Of a DNA stretch of 64,000 bases, positions 26,384 to 36,450 are shown one piece after another. Under the pieces are notes generated by a model. It saw only the letters and a program-made list of their open reading frames with translations, was not told where the DNA came from and searched no databases. Every line of letters begins with the position of its first letter. Position 1 is the first letter of the stretch. The stretch is from Candolleomyces eurysporus. Its lineage: Eukaryota; Basidiomycota; Agaricomycetes; Agaricales; Psathyrellaceae. Made by a program: the position numbers and the translations under genes. The stretch covers positions 1 through 64,000 of the forward strand of contig JANBPK010000808.1 in NCBI GenBank assembly GCA_027579435.1, written 5' to 3'.

Positions 26384-26588
26384 TTTAATTCGTATGATAT
26401 CTAGTAGTATGGACACATGTAGTTCTTGGAGAGCACTAGAGCACTGCTTAATCACTGGATTTGTTGGAGTAATACGAGATTTGTGTACCTGGACCGGGCG
26501 CCGAGGTTGGCGCGCTGTTCTCAGTGCCGTGATAAATGCCCCACCATCTTCCATCGCATGTTTTCGTTCCTCTTCGACCATCACGATC

Positions 26589-27513
26589 ATGGCATCCCAA
26601 TCTGTGTTGAGGTCCAGCTTCAGGCTGGTGGCAGCAACGTTCATGATTTCGGGATATGTTCGAGTACGCAACCTTATGATCGACGTTACTATCAGCAAGC
26701 AGTATGGGGGGCACTCTCAGTATCTAACAATGCAAGGGTACGTCTGGACTCTGAACATTGACACAGGAGGTTCGCGATTTACGGACGTTTGGCTTTATAG
26801 GCTCGCAATTGCTGTGGCGACTATGGTCACTGGGGTGGTCGTTGACCTACTCCCTTTCTTGTCATGTGAGTGCGGTCCGAGTCTATTCAGTAGAACACAT
26901 TGAGAAGACCCCGGTATCGCAGTTCTACGGGTTTTGAGACGATATTTATTCGTCACAGCTATGCCGGTATGCACGGGGAATATTATATCATCGATAGAGG
27001 GCGACTGACATTCGCCTGCAGCTCGCGGTTGTAATAACTTCAATATACTGGACACTCCTTCTACTATTCCCAAAGCTCATTACTATTCAAGACTTCTCAC
27101 AACCGGGCTCACCTTCCTCAAGCTCCGAAGCACCCAAATTTTTCTACCTTCCTCTATCCATTGATTTAGCCCTCCACGCCTGCCCGGCTATTGCTCTCAT
27201 GGTGGACTTCTTCGCTTTCGAATCGAAATACACGGCTTCTGAGGTGAAGTACGCTGTGCCTGCAATCGTCGCATGTTATTGCATCTTTTATGGGTCCTGG
27301 GTCGAATATTGTGCCACCAAGAACGATGGGATATGTGAGTGGTTGTCGTGTATCGGTAGCGACAGGATGTGCTGATTTGTTGCAGTCCCTTATCCTTTCC
27401 TCACACAGAATCCGCTGAAAGGAAGGATCGCAATCTATGTTGGGGCTTCATTGCTTGCCGTCGTCTCGTTTAGATTTTTGAACTGGCTGCATCCACGTTC
27501 AGTTGGTCAATAA
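26589..27513 (+). CDS. FAR-17a/AIG1-like membrane protein
   Basis: Starts MASQSVLRSSFRLVAATF. Exon 1 ends KQYGGHSQYLTMQG and an intron leads to LAIAVATMVTGVVVDLLPFL. Later exons give AMPLAVVITSIYWTLLLLFP, PLSIDLALHACPAIALMVDF, VEYCATKNDG and FPYPFLTQNPLKGRIAIYV, ending HPRSVGQ. Six hydrophobic segments with a Thr in the FGG-H/YLT-type first segment and a His in the ALHA segment fit the AIG1/FAR-17a family. In mammals AIG1 and ADTRP are threonine hydrolases of FAHFA lipids; the fungal substrate is unknown. Four introns. It follows the MFS gene by 205 bp in the same direction. Confidence 0.88.
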
Positions 27514-27679
27514 TTGTTTGTAGATAGAGTAAAGGACCAGGTAATAGGAGGAGTTCAGAGATTGACTTCGTGGAAGAGGCAGAGCCCGAAGCCGACTCCG
27601 AAGTCGCTGTTTATGGAATTACCAAGTGGGGACTCCAATAATTCACACCGCTCACCACTTCTCTTCCGCTCCCCCATGA

Positions 27680-28424
27680 ATGCAACGCATCCACCCGTTG
27701 CGCGACAGTCACCCACAATTCTCAATTCTAAAATCTCAATCCTTCCATGAGTTCAGGGTAGAGAACTGGAAGCTTGCACCGGATGGCTCCGGCAGGAGAA
27801 TAGAACCGCATACAGATTTGAAGCTTGCCGTTGGCGTTCTTTTGCTGGCATGGTGGGTTCAAAGGTTCGAGGTATGTATGTGCATTAGTGCCCTCCCCAC
27901 CACGCAGAGTATATAACAACACTTCCAGGGTCTCATTAGATACCTGGGCCTTTCGGTCATAGTTTGGGTGCTCGTGCGGAACGTGATCCTGAGTATCGTC
28001 CATGGTAGGCTTCCTGGATGCAAGCTATTGGATTCCCATCTCATTCCCGATGCAGAGAACGTAGTAGTTTTTCCTTCGCATGGGATTCAGCTCGAAACAC
28101 ACAGGGGGTTCAAAGGCTACATCCTTTCTTCCAGCCGAATGTTCATACCATTCACAATCTTACGAGACTTCGTCATAAACGAAGGTCTGTACGGATGGAA
28201 CGTTCGTTATTACACGGTTGCTATCACCCAGCCGACGAGTGAATCCAAGGTTTTACGTGTCGCCTTTCCTGTGAGTACACCGTCTTAAAGCAGAGCGAAG
28301 AGAGCTGACGTGCTCATCAAACCCTTCCATGCAGAACTTGTTACCGCATTTTCCCATTCTGAAGGAAGTATTCAACGAGATACAGATGTATTTACCACAA
28401 AACAATCATGCTCGAATGCAATAG
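27680..28424 (+). CDS. GPI-GlcNAc transferase subunit PIG-H/Gpi15
   Basis: Component of the ER complex that makes the first GPI-anchor intermediate, GlcNAc-PI. Four exons. The N-terminus is MQRIHPLRDSHPQFS; two hydrophobic segments form the hairpin (LKLAVGVLLLAWWVQRF and LIRYLGLSVIVWVLV). The PIG-H domain follows, with FPSHGIQLETHRG, SSSRMFIPFTILRDFVINEG and WNVRYYTVAI, ending QNNHARMQ at 28424. The length (about 180 residues) suits the family. An ATG four bases earlier (27676) is in a frame that closes quickly, so 27680 is chosen. The double cupredoxin at 38.3 kb is a likely GPI-anchored client, though unlinked. Confidence 0.9.
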
Positions 28425-28516
28425 AATAGTCCAAGTCATATCTGCATGGTACGATATCGCATAAATGTCCAAATTTGAGTTTGAGAAAATAAGAGAAAGT
28501 AGTCGGGTTTTGCTGT

Positions 28517-31500
28517 TTAGTTGGAACGTAGTCGCCCCGGGTCATCCTCGCTCTCGTAGGCACTGAGCAAGTCGTCATAGCCCTCATCATCGCCCTCTTC
28601 CGCCGAGCTTTCGTGATGGTGACGCTTCGGGTCTCGGTCACCTGTTGATACTTTATGCGATCGCCCACTAGTGGAAGATGCCTTCCTCGTTTCTTTGCTT
28701 TCTGCCGACGCTTGCCTCGATCGGCGCGGACGAGGAGACACTGAGCGTCGGGAACTAGGAGATGGCGCTCCCTCTCTTTCAAAGCTAGTTGCTCTTGGTG
28801 TTACTGCCACGTCCGAATCTTCTCCGGGCCACTCAACCGTCAGGTTTGCTCTCGATGGACTGGGTGTCTTCTGCTCGAGAGAAGGTAGCGACTGTTTGGG
28901 GTAGGTATCCCGAATTTGTAGGTTGGCAGGCCTCTGAGAGTGCTTTTTAGACCTCACACGAGGGTGCCGGGAGATCACGTTTGGTTGCCATGAAGAATCG
29001 GAAGTGTCTTCAGTTAAATCGGCAGCGTCTTTTTTGTCCCCGATGAACGACTTTGGTGGGGCGACTGATTCCGTCAGTTTCGTGTCTGGGCGAGTGACGA
29101 CTGGTCCTCCTGTTTCCGCTCGATGTATGGCTGGAGGTATTGGAGCCGACATGGGGGTGGGTGAGAAGACATTGGGCTGAGGGCGCACGGCAGGCGCCGA
29201 AGTAGGTTGTTGGGGGCTCGTTACGAAATTGGGTGAGGAAAGCTGTGGAGAGGTGAATGGCTCTGAAGCTATAGAGGATTTTCTTGAAGAAGGCCGGGAT
29301 CGATCAACTCTGAATTNGGGGGGCCATTGGGGAAATCGACCGGCGATTTAGGGGGACAACCCGACTACCAGTGTCGGAATCCCAGTCGGAACGTGCGCTT
29401 GACTTGACTGCCTCTGAAGGCGAGAGGGAGGATATCGATGACTGTGATTCGCGATTCATGTATCGCTTTTTCATCTTCATCACCTCTGACCATTCAGAAG
29501 AGTCTGGTGCCTTCAAATGCTCGCTTCCTGAGCGAATGTGCGCTGTGGGAGATGTGATGGGAGCTGCTGAATTCAACAGCAACGGACGAGGAGACCTCGA
29601 TCGCGCGATGGTGGGGGATTTTGCAATAGATAAAAGACTCTTGGTTTTGTTCACGAGGGACTCTTGAGGAATACTGGCATTGGGACTAACAGGGGAAGGA
29701 GAGAGAGAAGATGAAGTTGAACTGGAGCTGTAATAACCGGGAGCGCTGTCTTGACGTGTTGGGGACGGTGTATGGATTTGAGTTGATCGGTCCCCGATGA
29801 GTGCTGGGCTCATTGACTTATCTCGCCTGTCTCCAGTTCCAAGTGTTCTGTTATCGGAACCCCGATTCAAAAGTTCAGATATTGAGGACGACTGACCATT
29901 GTTCCCAGCTGAGCTGCTACTACGACCCCAAGTCCCAACTAAGGTAGCCTTTGCACGCCAATTGGTCCCCACTTTGGTCAAGGTCGCCATCGTATCTGAA
30001 TCCTTGAGCCTCTCGGCGTAGCCCCATAGCCCCGATGTCGCGGGAGCAGAGGCTGCATCTGCTGGAACAGACGGTAACTCCTTCGACTCTGGAGCGGGAG
30101 CTGGCTTAGGACGTAGCCCCAAAACAGATGTCAAATTGAAAGGAGATGGCCTTTCTGTTTCATTGCCATCGTCACCTCGCTTTTCCCGATCAGACTGATC
30201 ACTGGGTGGTGAGTCTTCTGGTTGGTCGACTTGGTTGGTGAACCCTTTCCACATGGTAGTCCTTAACCTGGAACCAAGGGTTGGTCCTTGAGCTGGTGCG
30301 TTCTTCTCCATTTCCCGGCGATTCGCAAGATCATTGGCGATTTGCACGATACGTTCCGCATCTTGAATGGAAGTAAGCGGATAGGCTTGCAGGGTAGATA
30401 TTCCTTCCAAGAAGGCGTCTCCATCAGCAGAGATCTCGCGGGCCGCAAGCTCTGGTGCCAATCCTTCGTCGTTCCAGAGGCTGCCAGACGAGGTTTGTCC
30501 AAGGCTGTGAATGTCGTGAGCGTTGGACATGGAGATTTATCTGAACGAACTACCTTAGAAGCTGTTTCCTCAGAGCAATGAGCATTGCGGAGGTGACATC
30601 GACCAAAAAGTCCAACTTGTAGTTGTCATCCCGTTCTCGTGGCAGGCGGGCGAAGATCGCATCCAAGATCGGGAGAATGGCCGGTATGGGTATCGTGTAA
30701 GTCAGGAGAGGAGCGAGCCACCGACTGCAGACGATCAGGGGAAGGTGACAGAGTAGGTATGTCTTAACTTACTATGAATAGTGCGGAAGAGAGGGCTGCA
30801 AACCTTTGACTTGCTGCAGAAGGGAACAATGAATACCAGGCCACACGAGAAAGATTGAAGAGAGCGTACCAGGTCGCCATACAGCTCTGGATCCGCCCAA
30901 GCTACAACGTTGTCAAACTTGGTCATCCATTTTTGACCGCCTTCCTCTTCGTCCAATTCTGAGATCTCAGAGACGATGGCTTCAAACAACCAAAACGTGT
31001 CCGCCTCCACATGAGCAAGCTCATCGGGTTCAACTTCTTGCAGAAGGGCCGTGTAAAGTGGAACGAGTACGGCAGGTACATGTGGCGAGAGTTTCCCGGG
31101 GTTGATAGACGCATGGATAAAGAGAAGGCGGAGAATAGCCGAGCAATGCAGTGGATGTGCATTCCCAAAGCTGTACGCCCTTGAGTGAACCAGAGTTTTC
31201 GGGGCTACGCTGGCCTCACTTGAATCGTCGGAGTCGTAATCGGAAACCGATATCCCCGGCGTTGGCTCGTTGTCTGCGGAGACCGTAATTCCAGGGGTAG
31301 ATGAGTCGGCGTCACTGTTGGTGTCGTTTTCTCGTAGCACCTGGAGGCGTTGGTCAAGAGCAAACGCATGGGCGATTTTGATAGTAGGATCGGCGCTATC
31401 TGAGAGAGGGTTTTGGGGTAAGGCCTCAGGAGCTTGATCCAGGTGTGAAAACATCGTGCGCGGAATCCGGGAAATGTGCTTGAAGATGTTCAGCAAGGCC

Positions 31501-32659
31501 TCATCCAAGTTTTCAACCTCGTCCGGAGGATTTGACGCCTCGATAGATTGGTAGGGCTTCAGCAGCCGTTTGACAAGGTCCTGTACAGCATCCAATCAGC
31601 CTGAATCTCGATGGATGGAGAGCATGCAACCTACATAGTAGCAATCCCGCTGTTTCGCTATCTCCTTGGACCATTCCGACTGTTTCGGTGGAAGAATACC
31701 GAAGAACAACTTCCAGATACGCGGCCGGAGCCAAGATGGGTCATCAGGGAGGCCTGAGCGGAGATCATGAAGTGATCAGAAGGGCAGGGCTGTAAGGCCA
31801 TGGACCGCGCTCACCGTATGCGCACAGCTTTCGGAGCTGGGAGATATCAATCTCTTGGGATAACTCTGCATTCAAATATTCAGAAAGCACGTTGACACTG
31901 TTCAATGGGTTCAGTTTGTATGACTCGGCGTGTCGGAGGTGGACTCACATGTCATGCCGCTCAGGGTCGGGGAGCCAGTTGACACCGTAGCTCCTGGCAA
32001 CGTTTGTCAGATACGCATTGAGAAGAGTCGCGGAGGCAAGCGGTGCATTGACAGCGCGGACAATACGTGACGGAACATGGTTTTCGCGATTGGTGGTAGC
32101 GGCGCGAGCAAAGTCCGCACCAAATCGCTGAATCAAGGTGCTGCGCACGACATCAAGCTCTGCAGGAGAATCAGCGACCATCCTTTGACCCTAAAAAGAC
32201 TTTTGCACCTCTGCAGTGAACATGAGGCGCCGCGTAGATAATGCTCGAAATGGCTTCGGCTAGGATCGAGGTCGGCGAAACACTGTCGGATTGTGAGTGC
32301 CAGAAGATGTGGGCTTAGATTCAGAATCACCTTTCGTCGAGCTCCACGAAGTGTTCGAGCAGTGTGCCCAGTTCCATCTCAAGGGTCTCCAGAAGATCTC
32401 CCTGTGCATCTTCCTGGATGAGCTTCTGGGCTTTCGCCCGAGCTAAACCGACGTTGCCCTGCTGCAACAGCGTCGCGATGTCTTTCCGCGTGATATTGCC
32501 ATGAGAGTCGAGCTTTGCTTGAAGCTGGCCGAGTCGCTGGCTCGTGAATCTGAAATGGGCCTGCGGGCACGAACGACCGTCTTCAATACGCAGTGTCGCA
32601 CAAGATCACGGGCGGGATCTCACCTTGAGCGCAACAGGCTCCCACTTTAAAGCAGCCAT
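28517..32659 (-). CDS. IST1 domain fused to TBC (TBC1D13-like) RabGAP with long Ser-rich tail
   Basis: Starts MAALKWEPVALKAHFRFTSQ. The first ~180 residues are an IST1 (Vps4/ESCRT-III regulator) domain: NVGLARAKAQKLIQEDA, ELGTLLEHFVELDE, ISSIIYAAPHV, LIQRFGADFARAA. At WLPDPERHD a 51-nt intron (31898-31948, GTGAGT...AACAG) joins in frame to VNVLSEYLNAELSQEID and a TBC domain like TBC1D13: LRPRIWKLFFGILP, ADTFWLFEAIV, YRWLAPLL, LQAYPLTSIQDAERIV. No ATG exists for a separate TBC gene near its expected start. A Ser/Pro-rich tail of about 500 residues follows. Nine introns. Deleting the N at 29317 restores the tail frame. IST1 alone would end one residue later if that intron were retained. Confidence 0.75.
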
Positions 32660-32937
32660 CGTCGCCTACTGCAGCACTGAGGTAGTCTCAGGAAAGAAGA
32701 TGTGGAAAGATGTGGCTCCGCAGAGCAATGTGAAGAGGAAGAGCACAATCTGGGTAACTGTTGATTGGTTCAAATATCGAAGCCTTCGAGTTGGCGGCTG
32801 TGCCTGATTGCCCCNTTTTTTCACTTCAACTGTCAGATTGGCGATACAGATAACTACAAAGTCCATGGTCTACATGTAAAATTACAAATCCACTACTAGT
32901 ACAATGCGACATGGAATCGACTGAAAACAAAGTCCAC

Positions 32938-34425
32938 CTATTGTAAGTAAGGCAATCTACTCGTGCGTGAAGGTTTGTATAATCGACCAGAGCTGCGTCT
33001 GCTGCCTTCGGAATCGGTATCTGAGTATTCCTCAGGAATGCTTTCCGGCAGGGTGGCCGAAAAATTGCGGGTGTGATTGGGAGAACTAGGCTTAGGCTGT
33101 GCGTTCCAATGATGCGGAAGAGGGGGCACCATGTACGGATTGGGGAGGCTACTACCGAAGCTAGGACTAGGGGGAGGAGGAGGGCCAGAACGTGGACGGC
33201 TGGAGGGAGTGGAGTATTGGTATTGGCTTTGGAAATTNGNTGCGGNNGGGGCAGGAGCAGGGGCGGGACCAGAACGTGGACGGCTGGAGGGAGTGGTGTA
33301 TTGGTATTGGCTTTGGAAATTGGATGCAGTGGGAGTAGAGAGCGGGGGCGGGCCAGAAGCTGGACGGCTGGAGGGAGTGGAGTATCGGGATTGGCTTTGG
33401 AAACTGGCTGCAATTGGCGTAGGCACTGTAGACGTGCGCTGTGAAGGAGGAATATATGGGGTTGCAAACGCAGAGTAAACCGGAGTTGCTATGGGGGTTA
33501 ACGGAGCAGCGGCAAGAAAACTCGACCGCTGGGACATGTGTTGCTTGCGTTTAGTGCTGTCCACAGGGGCCTTCTCAGTGTCTTCTTCATCGATAGACAC
33601 GACTGATTGTGTCTCCGAGCGGTCGCGACGCCAATTATGAAACGACATTACGCCTAAACCTCCCGCGTAGGCAAGAACTAATTTCAATCGAATTGATTAG
33701 AGCGTGAATGAAGGCAGAAAAAGCGGCGACGTACGGAGAGCGGGTACAATCCAGCTTGAAACCAAAATGTACAGTATGAGCAGCTTGCAGACTCCTTGAT
33801 CGTCCGGACCTGCAATTCGACGGACGAGCGTTAGGTTTTAGTGGGAATAAAGAGTGACATCCATCTCACTTGTCCGCGAACAGGTAAATCTGGGACTCCA
33901 ATGAGCGAAAGCTCCAGCACCACCTATTGCCGCTTTAATATTACATTCAACCCTGGGGATAACACGAGCACGCACCTAGCTGGGCCAGCAAAAGCAGACC
34001 AATGCGAGCAGCATCGAGCCAGGCTCTAAATTTTCGAATTAACCTAGCGGAGAGAGGTTATTCCATTGATCGCGGGAACATTGTGTTGCTTCAAGCTTAC
34101 AGAACTAATATCATGATAGCGGTAACGGCGTGAATTGAGAGTAAAACCATGATAATGGATCCTAGAGACGAACTGTCAGGGTACGATCCAGCAGGAAAAG
34201 TGCGTCACACTCACTCTCCACGCGATCCATGGTCTCCCAGTGAATGAAGACGACAATGCACAACAAAATAATCCACAGAAAGCTGAAAAATGTAGCTGCA
34301 CCTACATCTAGGGTTAACTCGGTCTGTCGGGGTTCCAGGAGAAAAGAAGACTTACAGAAAGCTATCGTCCGGCATCGTAAAAATATAACAGGATATTTAG
34401 AATCCTGGGTCGTAACGTCGGGCAT
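32938..34425 (-). CDS. Four-helix membrane protein with repeat-containing tail (D)
   Basis: Starts MPDVTTQDSKYPVIFLRC at 34425. Six introns join helices FFSFLWIILLCIVVFIHW, IIMVLLSIHAVTAIMILVLL, AARIGLLLLAQLGGAGAF and LLILYILVSSWIVPALLLA, with two Cys in the last loop. A roughly 230-residue tail contains three imperfect repeats around FQSQYQYTTPSSRPRSGP and Pro runs, ending SRLPYLQ at 32938. Same plan as proteins A-C near the proton channel (short N-terminus, four helices, Ser/Pro tail), without clear sequence identity that I can see by eye. Function unknown. It lies 278 bp upstream of the IST1-TBC gene on the same strand. Confidence 0.75.
33170..33425. repeat. Three imperfect ~85-bp tandem repeats in protein D tail
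   Basis: The segment GGACGGCTGGAGGGAGTGG...GGCTTTGGAAA recurs three times at about 85-bp spacing. It encodes the Phe-Gln-Ser-Gln/Tyr...Pro-Ser-Ser-Arg-Pro motif on the minus strand. The middle boundary contains four N (33238, 33240, 33246, 33247). Here, unlike elsewhere, the frame is kept with the N present and they align with bases of the neighbouring repeat, so they look like true ambiguities from read mixing between copies. Confidence 0.8.
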
Positions 34426-34781
34426 GGTGAAAAACGTGAAAGAAAAAAAAATTAAAAGGGGAGAAAAGGGAGAAATGAGAAGAAAAACGCGTCTTCCAGA
34501 GACAGCGTTGTAGTAGTGGCAAGTGGCAAGCACCTGGGGACGCCTTGAGGAGCCATTGTGCACGCGTTTTCAATAAGACAGTGATCAGTAGTGTGGGAAG
34601 TCAAAGATCAATAGACAGTGTGACGGTTGTTTGTACTTCATTCAATGTTTGTAACCCTGGGAACCTAAGAGAACAATTGACTTCAGTTCCCCATTGTATG
34701 CAGAGCGTCACCGTGTTGCTATCTACTTACACAGCCTATCCATGCAACACGTCTTTCTTGTTCTAGGGTCATGTACTACGT
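34426..34781. other. Spacer upstream of protein D
   Basis: A 356-bp spacer between the protein D start and the LCP5 stop. The proximal part is purine-rich on the plus strand (so pyrimidine-rich on the coding strand) next to the protein D ATG, as in other promoters here. No other feature. Confidence 0.45.
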
Positions 34782-36213
34782 CTACTTTCTCCGCTTCAGG
34801 AGCTTTTTCTTCGCACTTTTCGCCTCGATATCGAATCGGGTCCGCTTCCGCATTCGTCGGGCATCGTCTTCACCATCAAATTCAAGAGAAGTATCTTGTT
34901 TCCTACTAATTTCGCTATCCCTGCTGCGCGAAAGAATGTCCCGCTTTTTACCCTTCTTCCTGAGTTCCTCGTACCCATCTCCCTGGCCATAGCTGCCGCT
35001 GCCACGGTCAACACTGCGGAAGATGTCTCCGAATTCATCCTCCAGACCACCTGCCCTACGACGTCTTCGTCCGGGCCCGATGTCAGCAAGGTCGGCACCG
35101 AGGGCAAGGTCTTGCTCGTCCCGGGCACGACGCTTGGCATCGCTCTTTTTCATCATTAGACGAGTGAAATTTTCTTCTTCATACTCGGTAACTCGCTTCA
35201 AATATTTCGCCCGTCCAGAAGCGAGAGAGGGTATTCCTCCCAAGCCGGTGGATGATTCGAGATGAGGCCGGCTAGGATCCGATGGCAATGTTGAAAGAGC
35301 TGAAGGCAGAGGTTGGCGTTCACGTTCACGTCGACCTTTGCTCGACTTTTCGATATAAGGGACCGGAGCAAGGTGTGGAGGTCGATAAATTCCGTCGCCG
35401 CTGGTCGTTTTATCTTCCTCTTCCTCCTCGGACTGGTAGCTGTTATCATCGCCGACAAGATTTTGAGGGTTAGGTTTGAATGCGAGTGGGTCTGGAAAGT
35501 GTATGTCAACGAGGAGAGCCATTAGGAAGATGTGTGAACGTACCGTTGGTCACAAGATCGGCATCTTCTGCTTGCTCTGCAGTTTTCAACAACTTTTCGA
35601 TCTGGTAGCGCATCCGGCTCTCTAGAGCATCGACCTTTTCAAGGACAATACGACCTTCTACCATAGAATCTACCAGGTCACCTGCGCTACTGCCTCGCTG
35701 ATCTCGACTAGCGTCGCTAAAGGGCAAGCTTGGTTGGTTTCTGTGCTCCAAACTGTGTCCAAGTGCGCGTCGAGCGGAAAGTAGTGCGAGAGATCGTAGA
35801 TAAGATATCAGGACGTTGTGCTTCAGGGATAAAAGAGATATCCCGTCTGAGAAGTCGAACTTCTGTGGGCTATTTTACGATGCCGTTCAGTTGACTAGTT
35901 TAGGTGGAAATGAAAATAAACTGACTCTTCAAGGAATGGTTTGAGGGCCGCTCGAGAAGCGGATATACTGGAGGTCATCGACTGCAACAGTGCTTGCAGA
36001 TCGCCCCCATCACCAGCAGTGGCTAGACGAGGCAAAATGATCAGTCATTGAGTGCATGAATAGGACAGTCAAAAGAAAGAATCAGTTAACGGTTTTCTAG
36101 GCCGCCACTCCAAGGAGTGTAGTGCGTTGCTTCAAAATCCAGTTTCAAGGATTCAGAGCCCAGTGCGTTTCATCAAGTAGACCAAATGATGCTTGATACT
36201 TGCCTTGAGCCAT
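34782..36213 (-). CDS. LCP5: Lcp5/neuroguidin, U3 snoRNP-associated ribosome biogenesis factor
   Basis: Sas10/Utp3-family protein of the small-subunit processome, needed for early 18S rRNA cleavages. It starts MAQATAGDGGDLQALLQ, then the family core GISLLSLKHNVLISYLRSL and LLSARRALGHSLEHR, a helical stretch (DSMVEGRIVLEKVDALESRM), DPLAFKPNPQNL, and GIYRPPHLAPVPY, which is diagnostic of the Lcp5/neuroguidin C-terminal region. A basic tail ends KKKLLKRRK at 34782. The first intron (36023-36203, 181 nt) must use a GC donor (CAAG|GCAAGT) to keep the frame; the other two are GT-AG. Confidence 0.93.
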
Positions 36214-36450
36214 GGTAGATGGGAGAAAAAGAGGCAGAGACGAAAGCGAACTCAACTCTGCTCAACTCGGCCGGTGTGCCTCAGTCCCAGGTCATGTGGT
36301 GATGGCAGTGATGCCTTGATCGTACTTTATCTCGACCTCAGCCGATCTCAACAGCTTTCATCGAGGCCAATTTACCCTCACGCATGAGATAATCGTGTGG
36401 CTACACCGTTTATCTATCACCAGTATCGTGCACCAGTCGCCCCCATTGAA

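Noticed and set aside
26378..26698. Long open minus-strand frame with a plausible acidic, helical peptide
   Set aside because: It lies opposite the first exon of the AIG1/FAR-17a gene, whose plus-strand frame matches the family (GGHSQYLTMQG joined to LAIAVATM), so it is a mirror frame.
31945..32659. Independent short IST1 gene ending right after its last helix
   Set aside because: Possible by intron retention, but a canonical intron removes the stop and the following TBC domain has no start of its own, so I prefer the fusion.
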